Part shown: positions 44,135 through 52,760 of the stretch, piece after piece
Position numbering within the stretch: position 1 is the first letter of the stretch
How the letters are laid out: every line of letters starts with the position of its first letter
NCBI RefSeq assembly: GCF_001969385.1
Contig: NZ_CP014796.1
Span: 4,481,501-4,545,500 of the forward strand
Length of the DNA: 64,000 bases
Origin: Salipiger profundus
GTDB lineage: Bacteria; Pseudomonadota; Alphaproteobacteria; Rhodobacterales; Rhodobacteraceae
Reading direction: 5' to 3'
Program-made: the position numbers and the translations under genes
The notes under the pieces: model-generated
The model's input: only the letters and a program-made list of their open reading frames with translations
Databases searched by the model: none
What the model was told of the DNA's origin: nothing

Positions 44135-45385
44135 TCAGTGCAGGTTCGGCTGGGCGCCCACGCCCTTTTCGTCGATGAGTTCGCCACGCGCGAAGCGGTC
44201 GAGCCGGAAGGCGGTGGCGGTCGGATGCGGGCGGCCGGTGGCGAGCAGATGGGCGAAGGCGTAGCCGCTGGCGGGCGTCGCCTTGAAGCCGCCGTAACAC
44301 CAGCCCGCGTTCAGGTAGAGACCGTCGATGTGGGTGGCGTCGATGATCGGCGAGCCGTCCATCGACATGTCCATGATGCCGCCCCAGCTGCGCAGCAGCC
44401 GGGCCCGACCGAGCATCGGCATCAGTGCCATGCCGCCCTCGATCACGTCCTCGACCACCGGCAGGTTGCCGCGCTGCGCGTAGGAGTTGTAGCCGTCGAT
44501 GTCGCCGCCGAAGACCAGCCCGCCCTTGTCGGACTGGCTGACGTAGAAATGCCCCGCACCGAAGGTGATGACGCCGTCGAGCACCGGCTTCAGCCCCTCG
44601 GAGACGAAGGCCTGCAGAACGTGGCTTTCGATCGGAAGGCGCATCCCGGCCTTTGCCATCACCCGCGAGGACGAACCCGCGACGGCGACGCCGACCTTCC
44701 TCGCGCCGATGAAGCCGCGCGAGGTCTCGACGCCGCGGACCGCGCCCGCCTCGATGCGGAAGCCGGTGACCTCGCAGTTCTGGATGATGTCGACGCCCTT
44801 GCGGTCGGCGCCGCGGGCATAGCCCCAGGCCACGCCGTCGTGCCGCGCAGTGCCGGCGCGGCGTTGCAGCAGCCCGCCCTTGATGGGAAAGCGGGCGTTG
44901 TCGAAGTTGAGGAACGGATACATCGACCGCACCGCTTCGGCGCCGAGCAGTTCGGCATCGGCGCCGGAGAGCAGCATCGCGTTTCCACGCCGCCGGAAGG
45001 CATCGCGCTGGCCGTCGCTGTGGCAGAGGTTCAGGATGCCGCGCTGCGACACCATGGCGTTGAAGTTGAATTCCTGCTCGAGCCCCTCCCAGAGCTTCAT
45101 CGAGAACTCGTAGAAGGGCTGGTTGCCGGGCAGCAGGTAGTTGGAGCGGATGATCGTGGTGTTGCGCCCGATGTTGCCCGAGCCGAGCCAGCCCTTTTCA
45201 AGAACCGCGACGCGCGCCTCGCCGAAGGTGTTGGCAAGGTAGTAGGCGGTGGCGAGCCCGTGCCCGCCGCCGCCGACGACGATGAAGTCGTATTCGGGCT
45301 GCGGCTCGGGATCGCGCCAGAGCGGTTTCCAGCCCCGGTGACCGGTCAGCCCCTCCCAGAGGACGCGGAGGCCGTTGAACTGCAT
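44135..45385 (-). CDS. mgdA: N-methylglutamate dehydrogenase subunit A (SoxB-like beta subunit)
   Basis: A 416-residue FAD-dependent oxidoreductase of the DAO/sarcosine-oxidase-beta type. It has DFIVVGGGGHGLATAYYLA (dinucleotide fold, about 31-50), the GTARHDGVAWGYA segment containing the histidine that carries covalent FMN in sarcosine oxidase, and the C-terminal NAGWCYGGFKATPASGYAFAHLLA. It is the catalytic subunit. gmaS lies about 270 bases upstream; those bases (45386-45655) hold no supported gene. Confidence 0.87.
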   Translation of the reverse strand: MQFNGLRVLWEGLTGHRGWKPLWRDPEPQPEYDFIVVGGGGHGLATAYYLANTFGEARVAVLEKGWLGSGNIGRNTTIIRSNYLLPGNQPFYEFSMKLWEGLEQEFNFNAMVSQRGILNLCHSDGQRDAFRRRGNAMLLSGADAELLGAEAVRSMYPFLNFDNARFPIKGGLLQRRAGTARHDGVAWGYARGADRKGVDIIQNCEVTGFRIEAGAVRGVETSRGFIGARKVGVAVAGSSSRVMAKAGMRLPIESHVLQAFVSEGLKPVLDGVITFGAGHFYVSQSDKGGLVFGGDIDGYNSYAQRGNLPVVEDVIEGGMALMPMLGRARLLRSWGGIMDMSMDGSPIIDATHIDGLYLNAGWCYGGFKATPASGYAFAHLLATGRPHPTATAFRLDRFARGELIDEKGVGAQPNLH

Positions 45386-45655
45386 GGGTCAGCCCCCTTT
45401 CGGAAGGTTGCGGGATATAGTTTGCATCCTGGCGCCCGGCCGCAGGACGGGCCACGCCCGCCCTTCCCCCCGGGCGGGCGTCACGGTGCCGGCCCGCGCG
45501 GCTCGTGCGTGACCCGCGATCTGACCGCTGCACATCGAGCAATCGCACCAGACGCCCACCCAAGGTCGGCCGCGGCCCGTTTCCGGCCGGAAGACCCGGG
45601 CCGCCAGCGGTGGCGCCTCAGCCCGTCGGAGGCTTGCAGACATGTTCCCGCGCCC

Positions 45656-46960
45656 TCAGATGTCGAGCGTGTGCTCGCGTTCCCAGTTCGAGAAATGCGA
45701 CACGAAGCTGTCCCATTCCTCGCGCTTCTTCTTGATGAAGGAGGCGGCGAAATCGGTGCCCATCATCTCCTTCAGTTCCTCGTCGGCGTCGAGCGCGCGG
45801 ATCGCGTCGAGCATGTTGAGCGGCAGTTTCGGCGCGTCGCGCACCGTGTGGCCCTCGGCATACATGTCGATGTCGTAACGCGGCCCGGGGCTGGCCTTGG
45901 AGCGGATGCCCGAGAGACCCGCGGCGATGATGACCGCCTGCAGCAGGTAGGGGTTCGCCGCGCCGTCGGGCAGCCGCAGCTCGAAGCGGCCCGGCCCCGG
46001 CACGCGCACCATGTGGGTGCGGTTGTTGCCGGTCCATGTGACCGTGTTGGGCGCCCATGTCGCGCCCGACAGCGTGCGCGGCGCGTTGATGCGCTTGTAG
46101 CTGTTGACCGTGGGGTTGGTGATCGCCGCCATCGCGGTGGCGTGCTTCATGATGCCGCCGAGGAAAGTGCGGCCCTTGTCGGACAGACCCAGCTCCTTCG
46201 AGGGGTCCGCGAAGGCATTGGTTTCCCCCGCGAGATCCCAGACCGAGATATGCGCGTGGCAGCCGTTGCCGGTCAGCCCCTCGATCGGCTTGGGCATGAA
46301 GGTGGCGCGCAGCCCGTGCTTCTCGGCCACCGACTTGACCATGAACTTGAAGAAGCTGTGGCGGTCGGCGGTGACGAGTGCGTCGTCGAATTCCCAGTTC
46401 ATCTCGAACTGGCCGTTGGCGTCCTCGTGGTCGTTCTGGTACGGGCCCCAGCCCAGCTCGAGCATGTAGTCGCAGATCTCGGCGATGACGTCGTAGCGGC
46501 GCATCACCGCCTGCTGATCGTAGCAGGGCTTCTCGGCGGTGTCGGCCTCGTCCGAGATCTTCGTGCCCTCGGGGGTGAGCAGGAAGAACTCGGCCTCGAT
46601 GCCGGTCTTCACGCGCAATCCCTCCTTTTCGGCCTCGGCCACCAGCGCGCGCAGCACGTTGCGAGGGGCCTGCGGCACCTCCTCGTCCTCCATGACGCAG
46701 TTGGCGGCGACCCAGGCGACCTCGGGCTTCCAGGGCAGCTGGATCACCGTTTCGGGGTCGGGCACCGCCAGCATGTCGGGATGCGCGGGCGTCATGTCGA
46801 GCCAGGTGGCGAAGCCCGCGAAGCCCGCGCCATCCCGTGCCATGTCGGTGATGGCCTGCGCCGGCACGAGCTTGGCCCGCTGGCCGCCGAACAGGTCGGT
46901 GAAGGAGATCATGAAGTACTTCACGCCCTTTTCGCGGGCGAAGGCGGCGAGATCGGTCAT
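45656..46960 (-). CDS. gmaS: Gamma-glutamylmethylamide synthetase (GmaS, glutamine-synthetase family)
   Basis: A 434-residue glutamine-synthetase-family ligase. Visible motifs are TGIEAEFFLL, NDHEDANGQFEMNWEF, GNGCHAHISVWD, TNPTVNSYKRI and GPGRFELRLPDGAANPYL, for ATP, glutamate and metal binding. With mgsABC upstream and mgdABCD downstream it is almost certainly GmaS, which joins methylamine to glutamate using ATP and is the first step of the N-methylglutamate pathway. GlnT-type glutamine synthetase is the alternative. A paralogue lies at 61846. Confidence 0.88.
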   Translation of the reverse strand: MTDLAAFAREKGVKYFMISFTDLFGGQRAKLVPAQAITDMARDGAGFAGFATWLDMTPAHPDMLAVPDPETVIQLPWKPEVAWVAANCVMEDEEVPQAPRNVLRALVAEAEKEGLRVKTGIEAEFFLLTPEGTKISDEADTAEKPCYDQQAVMRRYDVIAEICDYMLELGWGPYQNDHEDANGQFEMNWEFDDALVTADRHSFFKFMVKSVAEKHGLRATFMPKPIEGLTGNGCHAHISVWDLAGETNAFADPSKELGLSDKGRTFLGGIMKHATAMAAITNPTVNSYKRINAPRTLSGATWAPNTVTWTGNNRTHMVRVPGPGRFELRLPDGAANPYLLQAVIIAAGLSGIRSKASPGPRYDIDMYAEGHTVRDAPKLPLNMLDAIRALDADEELKEMMGTDFAASFIKKKREEWDSFVSHFSNWEREHTLDI

Positions 46961-46990
46961 TGTTCTTTGTGTCCCTGTTGTGCCGGTTTC

Positions 46991-47064
46991 GAAGCGCCTT
47001 GCGGCGCTTCGATCCACCGGGGGCGCTGCCCCCGGACCCCCGGGATATTTTCAGCCAGAAGAAG
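46991..47064 (-). repeat. Dispersed intergenic repeat, copy C, with an adjacent hairpin
   Basis: On the minus strand 47064-47017 reads CTTCTTCTGGCTGAAAATAT then CCCGGGGGTCCGGGGGCAGC and GCCCCCGG. Just beyond it GAAGCGCC, loop TTGC, GGCGCTTC (46991-47010 on the plus strand) is a perfect hairpin. It lies between mgsC and gmaS and could attenuate or protect the transcript there. Confidence 0.65.
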
Positions 47065-47115
47065 CAGCCTGCCGGGGGAGAGCGGTGCCGTTCGGCCGGT
47101 TGTCGTGGCCGTGGC

Positions 47116-48441
47116 TCAGAACCCGGGCTTGCCGGGATACCAGTCGGTGCCGGCGAGCGGCACCTGCGCCATCGCGGCGGCCTCCATGGTGAGCGCGCAG
47201 AGATCCTCGGGTTCGAGGTTGTGCACGTGGTTGTGGCCGCAGGCGCGGGCCAGCGTCTGGCATTCGAGCGTGAGCACGTTGAGGTAGTTGCGCAGGCGCC
47301 GCCCGGCCTCGACCGGGTCGAGCCGCGCCATCAGCTCGGGGTCCTGCGTGGTGATGCCGGCGGGATCGCGGCCTTCGTGCCAGTCGTCATAGGCGCCGGT
47401 GGTCGAGCCGAGGGCGCGGTATTCCTGCTCCCATTTCGGGTCGTTGTCGCCGAGGGCCACGAGGGCGGCGGTGCCGATGGAGACCGCGTCGGCGCCGAGC
47501 GCCAGCGCCTTGGCGACATCGGCGCCGGTGCGGATGCCGCCCGAGACCACCAGCTGAACCTTGCGGTGCATGCCGAGGTCCTGCAGCGCCTTCACGGCGG
47601 GCCGGATGCAGGCCAGCGTCGGCTGGCCGACGTGCTCGATGAATACGTCCTGCGTGGCCGCCGTGCCGCCCTGCATGCCATCGAGGACGATGACGTCGGC
47701 GCCGGCCTTCACCGAGAGCGCCACGTCGTAGTAGGGGCGCGCGCCGCCGACCTTGATGTAGATGGGCTTTTCCCAGCCGGTGATCTCGCGCAGTTCGAGG
47801 ATCTTGATCTCGAGGTCGTCCGGTCCGGTCCAGTCCGGGTGACGGCAGGCGGAGCGCTGGTCGATGCCCTGCGGAAGGTCGCGCATGCCGGCGACGCGCT
47901 CGGTGATCTTCTGCCCCAGCAGCATGCCGCCGCCGCCGGGCTTGGCGCCCTGCCCCACCACCACCTCGATGGCGTCGGCGCGGCGCAGGTCGTCGGGGTT
48001 CATGCCGTAGCGGCTGGGCAGGTACTGGTAGACGAGCTTTTCGGAATGGCCGCGCTCTTCCTCGGTCATGCCGCCGTCGCCGGTGGTGGTCGAGGTGCCG
48101 GCCATCGTCGCGCCGCGCCCGAGCGCCTCTTTCGCCGGACCCGACAGCGAGCCGAAGGACATGCCGGCGATGGTGATCGGGATCTTCAGCTCGATGGGTT
48201 TCTTGGCAAACCGGGTGCCGAGAGTGACGGAGGTCTCGCATTTCTCGCGGTAGCCCTCGAGCGGGTAGCGCGACATCGACGCGCCGAGAAACAGCAGGTC
48301 ATCGAAATGCGGCACCCGGCGTTTCGCGCCGCCGCCACGGATGTCGTAGATGCCGGTATGGGCGGCGCGCCGGATCTCGGAGTTCACCTCGTTGGAGAAG
48401 GTCCAGGACTGGCGCGGCATGGTCTGGGGCGTGTCTTTCAT
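47116..48441 (-). CDS. mgsC: N-methylglutamate synthase subunit C (FMN-binding glutamate-synthase domain)
   Basis: A 441-residue protein homologous to the central FMN domain of glutamate synthase. It has MSFGSLSGPAKEALGRGA, TGDGGM, GQGAKPGGGGMLLG, IYIKVGGARPYYDVA, the phosphate-binding GGIRTGADVAKALALGADAV and cysteines LECQTLARACG...LCALT for a 3Fe-4S cluster. It transfers the methylamino group from gamma-glutamylmethylamide to 2-oxoglutarate, giving N-methylglutamate. The ATG at 48441 follows GAAGGA, 11 bases after mgsB. Confidence 0.9.
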   Translation of the reverse strand: MKDTPQTMPRQSWTFSNEVNSEIRRAAHTGIYDIRGGGAKRRVPHFDDLLFLGASMSRYPLEGYREKCETSVTLGTRFAKKPIELKIPITIAGMSFGSLSGPAKEALGRGATMAGTSTTTGDGGMTEEERGHSEKLVYQYLPSRYGMNPDDLRRADAIEVVVGQGAKPGGGGMLLGQKITERVAGMRDLPQGIDQRSACRHPDWTGPDDLEIKILELREITGWEKPIYIKVGGARPYYDVALSVKAGADVIVLDGMQGGTAATQDVFIEHVGQPTLACIRPAVKALQDLGMHRKVQLVVSGGIRTGADVAKALALGADAVSIGTAALVALGDNDPKWEQEYRALGSTTGAYDDWHEGRDPAGITTQDPELMARLDPVEAGRRLRNYLNVLTLECQTLARACGHNHVHNLEPEDLCALTMEAAAMAQVPLAGTDWYPGKPGF

Positions 48442-48452
48442 GGCGGCGTCCT

Positions 48453-49166
48453 TCAGTATTCGTCGGCGTGGTCGATGTTGAAGTGGTAGAGCTTGCGGGC
48501 CGAGCCGTAGCGCTTGAAGTCCTCGGGCTTCGCGTCGGCGCCCGCCTTTTCCAGCAGGTCGGCCAGCAGCTCGAGATGCTCGGGGCGCATCTCCTTCTCG
48601 ATGCAGTCGGCGCCGAGCGAGGCCACCGAGCCGCGCACGAAGAGCCGGGCCTCGTAGACCGAGTCGCCGAGCGCAGAGCCCGCATCGCCCAGCACCACGA
48701 GGTTGCCCTTCTGCGCCATGAAGGCGGACATGTGGCCGATGTTGCCATGCACCACGATGTCGATGCCCTTCATCGAGATACCGCAGCGCGACGAGGCGTT
48801 GCCCTTGATCACCAGCAGCCCGCCATGCGCCGTGGCGCCGGCGTATTGCGAGGCGTCGCCGTCGACGATCACCGTGCCGCTCATCATGTTCTCGGCCACG
48901 CCCGGGCCCACGGAGCCGGTGACATGCACCGTGGCCTGCTTGTTCATGCCGGCGCAATAGTAGCCGGTGGAGCCCTTCACGGTGACCTCGATGTCGGCGT
49001 CGAGGCCCACGGCGATGGCATGGCTGCCACGGGTGTTGAGCACCTCGAACTGCGTGCGGTTGGTGGCGGGCGCCCCCTGCAGGGTGCTGTTGACCTCGCG
49101 CAGCTCGATCTCGGCCATGTCGAGCGTCTGCACGTCGGAGGTGGTGGCCTGTGCGGTGGCGGTCAT
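48453..49166 (-). CDS. mgsB: N-methylglutamate synthase subunit B (GXGXG domain)
   Basis: A 237-residue right-handed beta-helix protein like the C-terminal GXGXG domain of glutamate synthase: IEVTVKGSTGYYCAGMNKQ, VTGSVGPGVAENMMSG and VVHGNIGHMSAFMAQKG, with regular glycine spacing. It is a structural subunit between the amidotransferase-like MgsA and FMN subunit MgsC. Its ATG overlaps the mgsA stop (ATGA). Confidence 0.9.
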   Translation of the reverse strand: MTATAQATTSDVQTLDMAEIELREVNSTLQGAPATNRTQFEVLNTRGSHAIAVGLDADIEVTVKGSTGYYCAGMNKQATVHVTGSVGPGVAENMMSGTVIVDGDASQYAGATAHGGLLVIKGNASSRCGISMKGIDIVVHGNIGHMSAFMAQKGNLVVLGDAGSALGDSVYEARLFVRGSVASLGADCIEKEMRPEHLELLADLLEKAGADAKPEDFKRYGSARKLYHFNIDHADEY

Positions 49167-50056
49167 GCGTCGCGCTCCCAGAAATAGACGGTGGCGGGTT
49201 CGGGCTCCCAGATCTTCGCGGTGTCGATCCCCGGCAGGTCGGCAAAGGCGCGGTATTCGCTGCCGAAGGCGACGTAATCGTCGGTTTCGGCCATCACCGC
49301 GGGCTTGCAGGCGATCGGGTCACGGACCACGCCGAAGCCGGTTTTCGTGCCCATGACGAAGGTGAAGAAGCCGTCGAGATCGCGGATCGTGCCCTCGAGC
49401 GCCTCGCCGAGGTTGGCTCCCTCGGCCAGCCGCGAGGAGATGTAGCAGGCGGCGACCTCGGTATCGTTCTCGGTCTTCGGCGCGAAGCCCTTCTCGGTCA
49501 GCAGCCGGCGCATCGAGTTGTGGTTCGACAGCGAGCCGTTGTGCACGAGGCACTGGTCCTCGTCGGTCGAGAACGGGTGCGCACCAAGCGTGGTGACGGC
49601 GCTTTCGGTGGCCATGCGGGTATGGCCGATGCCGTGGGTGCCGCCCATCGAGCGCAGGTCGAAGCGCGCGGCCACGTCGCGCGGCAGCCCCACCTCCTTG
49701 TAGATCTCCATCGCCTCGCCGGCGCCCATGATGCGCAGGCCGCGCGCCTCGAGGAAGGCGGCCGCCGGCTTCAGGGCATCGCCGGGCACGGTGAGCACCG
49801 CGTGGGTGTCCGCCTGCTTCATCGCCACGGGCGCCCCAAGGGCCTCGCCGAGCGCGATGTCGAGCCCGGCGAAATCCTCGACCGGGGTGTCGGACTGGAC
49901 GGTGATCTTGTGCCCCTCGCCCTGCGCCCCGTAGATCGCGATCCCGGCGCTGTCGGGGCCGCGGTCGGTCATGGTGATGAGCATGTCGGTCAGCATGTCG
50001 CCCAGGCGGGGGCGGAGGTCATCCTTCTTCAGGAACAATCCTACGATGCCACACAT
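49163..50056 (-). CDS. mgsA: N-methylglutamate synthase subunit A (class II glutamine amidotransferase domain)
   Basis: A 297-residue Ntn-type amidotransferase starting MCGIVGLFLKK; the cysteine becomes the N-terminal nucleophile after Met removal. TRMATESAV, LVHNGSLSNH and NDTEVAACY are the glutamine-site motifs. It should hydrolyse gamma-glutamylmethylamide. The ATG at 50056 has CGGAGACAACC upstream; a longer in-frame start would hide Cys1. It is the first gene of mgsABC-gmaS-mgdABCD-purU. Confidence 0.9.
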   Translation of the reverse strand: MCGIVGLFLKKDDLRPRLGDMLTDMLITMTDRGPDSAGIAIYGAQGEGHKITVQSDTPVEDFAGLDIALGEALGAPVAMKQADTHAVLTVPGDALKPAAAFLEARGLRIMGAGEAMEIYKEVGLPRDVAARFDLRSMGGTHGIGHTRMATESAVTTLGAHPFSTDEDQCLVHNGSLSNHNSMRRLLTEKGFAPKTENDTEVAACYISSRLAEGANLGEALEGTIRDLDGFFTFVMGTKTGFGVVRDPIACKPAVMAETDDYVAFGSEYRAFADLPGIDTAKIWEPEPATVYFWERDA

Positions 50057-50518
50057 GGTTGTCTCCGTTCGTCTCGGGCGGGTCTGCCCTCTGTCGCACA
50101 TGGAGTAACCACAACGCATTATTCACTACAAGGAAAAAAACTTCACTCGCAGAAAATACGACGGGCGCGGCGGAAATGCTCGTTTCGCAGGCAATATCCG
50201 ACCGTTGCCGAACGCGGCGCTGGCGCCCTTGGCAACGGGACAACCGCGCGGGAAAGTCTTCAGGACGCGCCCCGAGCGCAGGGAATCAGGGTGTCCGGAA
50301 AGGTCTGCCGTTTCACTATCGAGACAGGGCGCAGGCGCGTGACAGCCGGGGCTGATCGCCTAATTCTTGTGCAATCGCTTCCGAGGTGCCACCATCCCAC
50401 CACTCCGCGGTTGGGGACGCTTTCCTTCGTCCTCGACGCGTTGCGGGGTGTAGATTAACGGCGCGGCACCACACCACCGGCAGATGCACGGCCAACCACA
50501 ATCCGAACGGAGACCGCC
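50057..50518. promoter_or_regulatory. Divergent control region of the methylamine operon and the NCS1 permease
   Basis: These 462 bases hold no gene I can support. On the minus strand TTGTAG (50131-50126), 17 bases and TTACTC (50108-50103) form a weak promoter candidate, with the mgsA ATG about 45 bases downstream. A/T-rich sequence continues to about 50160. The permease ATG is preceded by CGGAGACCGCC. I do not see a clear regulator site. Confidence 0.35.
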
Positions 50519-51955
50519 ATGACACTGAACACAGACGCCGAGGGCTACGCGGCGCCCCCGCACGCGCAGGACGACACGCTGAGCCCGGTGTCACCCTCCG
50601 AGAAGACGTGGAGCTGGTTCGCGATCTTCAACATCTGGGCGAACGACATCCAGTCGCTGTTCGGCTACTCGCTGGTGGCCTCGCTCTTCATCTCGTTCGG
50701 GGTGAGCGGCTGGACCGCCTTTGCCGCGCTGATCGCCGCCGGGGTCTTCGTGATGTTCCTCGTCAACCTCTCGGGACGGCCGGGCGAGACCTACGGCATC
50801 CCCTACCCGGTGTTCGCCCGCGCGAGCCTCGGCACGGCGGGCGCCAAGCTGCCGGCGGTGCTGCGGGCGACGGTGGCGGTGTTCTGGTACGGCGTGCAGG
50901 TCTACTTCGCCTCGACCGCGCTGGCGCTGCTGATCCGCTCGCTCACCGGGGCCGAGGGCGGCACCACGGTGCTGGGCCTCACCGGTATCGACTGGCTGTC
51001 CTTCGTGATCGTCTGGGCCTTTCACATCGTGATCTTCTGGCGCGGCATGAACTGGGTCGAGGGCTTCCTCAACGTGGCCGGGCCCTTCGTCTACCTGGTG
51101 ATGATCGGCCTCGTGATCCTGCTCTGGCAGAAATCCGACGGCCAGCTGCTGGCGCAGGCGCAAACCATCTTCGCCAACCCCGAGGCGACCTTCGCGACCG
51201 AGTTCAACGGGTTCGTCGCCATCGTCGGCACCATGGTGGCCTATTTCGCCGCGGTGATGATCAACTTCAGCGACTTCTCGCGCTACGCCAGGGACCGGCG
51301 CGCCATGGTGCTCGGCAACCTCGTCGGGCTGCCCTTCAACATGATCCTGTTCTCGGCGCTGGCGCTGCTGACGACCGCCGGCGCGGCGGTCGTCTACGGC
51401 GAGGAGATCATCAACCCGACCGAGATCGTCGGCCGCACCGACAGCGTCATCCTCGGCATGATCGCCGCCGTCACCTTCTTCGCGGCGACCGTGGGCATCA
51501 ACCTCGTGGCGAACTTCATCCCGGCGGTGAACGGCATCGCCAACCTCGCGCCGACGAAGATCGGCTTCCGGGCTGCGGGGCTCATCACCTCGGGCTTCGC
51601 GCTGGTGATCGGCGGCTTCTGGAACAGCTTCATCAGCCAGTTCGGCATCTCGGGTTTCGTGAACACGCTCGGCGCGACGCTGGCGCCGATCTACGGCATC
51701 ATGATCGTCGACTACTACCTGCTGCGGAAGCAGGTGCTGAACCGCGATGCGCTGTATGACCTGCGCGGCGGCGAATACCACTACGGCAACGGCTGGAACA
51801 ATTCGGCGCTGATCGCCTTCTGCATCGCGGCGGTGTTCTCGGTGGCAACGGTCTGGGTGCCGGTGCTGGCGAGCCTGTCGGGCTATGCCTGGGTGTTCGG
51901 CGCGGTGATCGGCGGCGCGATCTTCTACCTGCTGGCGAAGAAGCGCACAGCCTGA
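50519..51955 (+). CDS. NCS1-family nucleobase/cation symporter
   Basis: A 478-residue membrane protein with about twelve hydrophobic segments. Family features are the N-terminal SEKTWSWFAIFNIWANDIQSL (compare codB/NCS1), RPGETYGIPYPVFARASLGT and NFSDFSRYARDRR, plus GAATLAPIYG-like TLAPIYGIMIVDYYLLRK near the C terminus. NCS1 members import cytosine, allantoin, hydantoins or uracil. Between the methylamine operon and an XRE-cupin regulator it may carry a nitrogen compound that feeds amine metabolism; the substrate is unknown. Confidence 0.86.
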   Translation: MTLNTDAEGYAAPPHAQDDTLSPVSPSEKTWSWFAIFNIWANDIQSLFGYSLVASLFISFGVSGWTAFAALIAAGVFVMFLVNLSGRPGETYGIPYPVFARASLGTAGAKLPAVLRATVAVFWYGVQVYFASTALALLIRSLTGAEGGTTVLGLTGIDWLSFVIVWAFHIVIFWRGMNWVEGFLNVAGPFVYLVMIGLVILLWQKSDGQLLAQAQTIFANPEATFATEFNGFVAIVGTMVAYFAAVMINFSDFSRYARDRRAMVLGNLVGLPFNMILFSALALLTTAGAAVVYGEEIINPTEIVGRTDSVILGMIAAVTFFAATVGINLVANFIPAVNGIANLAPTKIGFRAAGLITSGFALVIGGFWNSFISQFGISGFVNTLGATLAPIYGIMIVDYYLLRKQVLNRDALYDLRGGEYHYGNGWNNSALIAFCIAAVFSVATVWVPVLASLSGYAWVFGAVIGGAIFYLLAKKRTA

Positions 51956-51992
51956 GCCATGCGCGCGGGGCGGGCCGCCGGCCCGCCCGACC

Positions 51993-52631
51993 TCAGCGCG
52001 CCTGAGGGTAGGTGATGATCGACAGGTAGCGTGCCGGCAGCTGCACCAGCCCCTCGGGCCCGTGCGGCGCATCGGAATCGAACAGCAGCGAGTCGCCGGG
52101 CTCGAGCAGGTAGAGCTGGTCGCCGTGGCGGTAGTCGAGCACGCCCTCGAGCATGTAGATCAGTTCGATCCCCTCGTGCTGGAAGGCCGGGAAGCGGTCG
52201 GAGTCGTTGTCGAGCGTGATCAGGTAGGGCTCGACCACCACGCCCGAGTTGTTCGAGCCGATGTGGCCCAGCAGGTTGTACTGGTGCCCCGCCCGGGTGC
52301 CCGCGCGCTCTATCTCGACACCCTGCCCCGCCTTGACGTGCATCGCGCCGCGCGGCTCCTCGAAGCCCGAGAACAGCTGCACCAGCGGCACCCGCAGCGC
52401 GTTGGCAAGCGCCTGCAGCGTGTTGAGCGAAGGCGAGATCACCCCGTTCTCGATCTTGGACAGCATCCCCACCGACAGCCCGGTCTGCGTCGCCAGCTCG
52501 GAGCCGGTCATGCGCTGGCGCTTTCGCAGCTCGCGCACCTGTCGCCCGATGGCGACCTCGAGGTTCTTTTCCCGCTGCTCGCGAACGGCGTGCGGGTTCT
52601 GGGTGAGCTTGGTCTGCGTCTCGCTCTTCAT
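51993..52631 (-). CDS. XRE-family regulator with cupin sensor domain
   Basis: A 212-residue regulator. The N-terminal helix-turn-helix is VRELRKRQRMTGSELATQTGLSVGMLSKIENGVISPSLNTLQALANAL. The C-terminal cupin has HEGIELIYMLEGVLDYRHGDQLYLLEPGDSLLFDSDAPHG, a small-molecule pocket as in PuuR-type proteins. The ATG at 52631 has GGAAGA upstream. It is convergent with the NCS1 permease and lies downstream of the iron alcohol dehydrogenase, so it may control nitrogen-compound genes here. Confidence 0.88.
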   Translation of the reverse strand: MKSETQTKLTQNPHAVREQREKNLEVAIGRQVRELRKRQRMTGSELATQTGLSVGMLSKIENGVISPSLNTLQALANALRVPLVQLFSGFEEPRGAMHVKAGQGVEIERAGTRAGHQYNLLGHIGSNNSGVVVEPYLITLDNDSDRFPAFQHEGIELIYMLEGVLDYRHGDQLYLLEPGDSLLFDSDAPHGPEGLVQLPARYLSIITYPQAR

Positions 52632-52760
52632 GCGTCTTCCATTTCCGGTCCGGGCGCCCCGTCGTGCAGGCGGTGGCAGGTTCATGTCAAGCCTCCCGTC
52701 CAGGGGCGCAGGCGGCAGGGCATGACGGTGCGGGACCGGAAACGGAAGATCATGCGCAGC

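Noticed and set aside
40366..45385. Heterotetrameric sarcosine oxidase soxBDAG
   Set aside because: Sequence fits the fold, but gmaS and mgsABC directly upstream favour N-methylglutamate dehydrogenase.
45386..45655. 84-residue minus-strand frame between mgdA and gmaS
   Set aside because: Arg/Gly-rich, no domain, no ribosome-binding site; probably non-coding.
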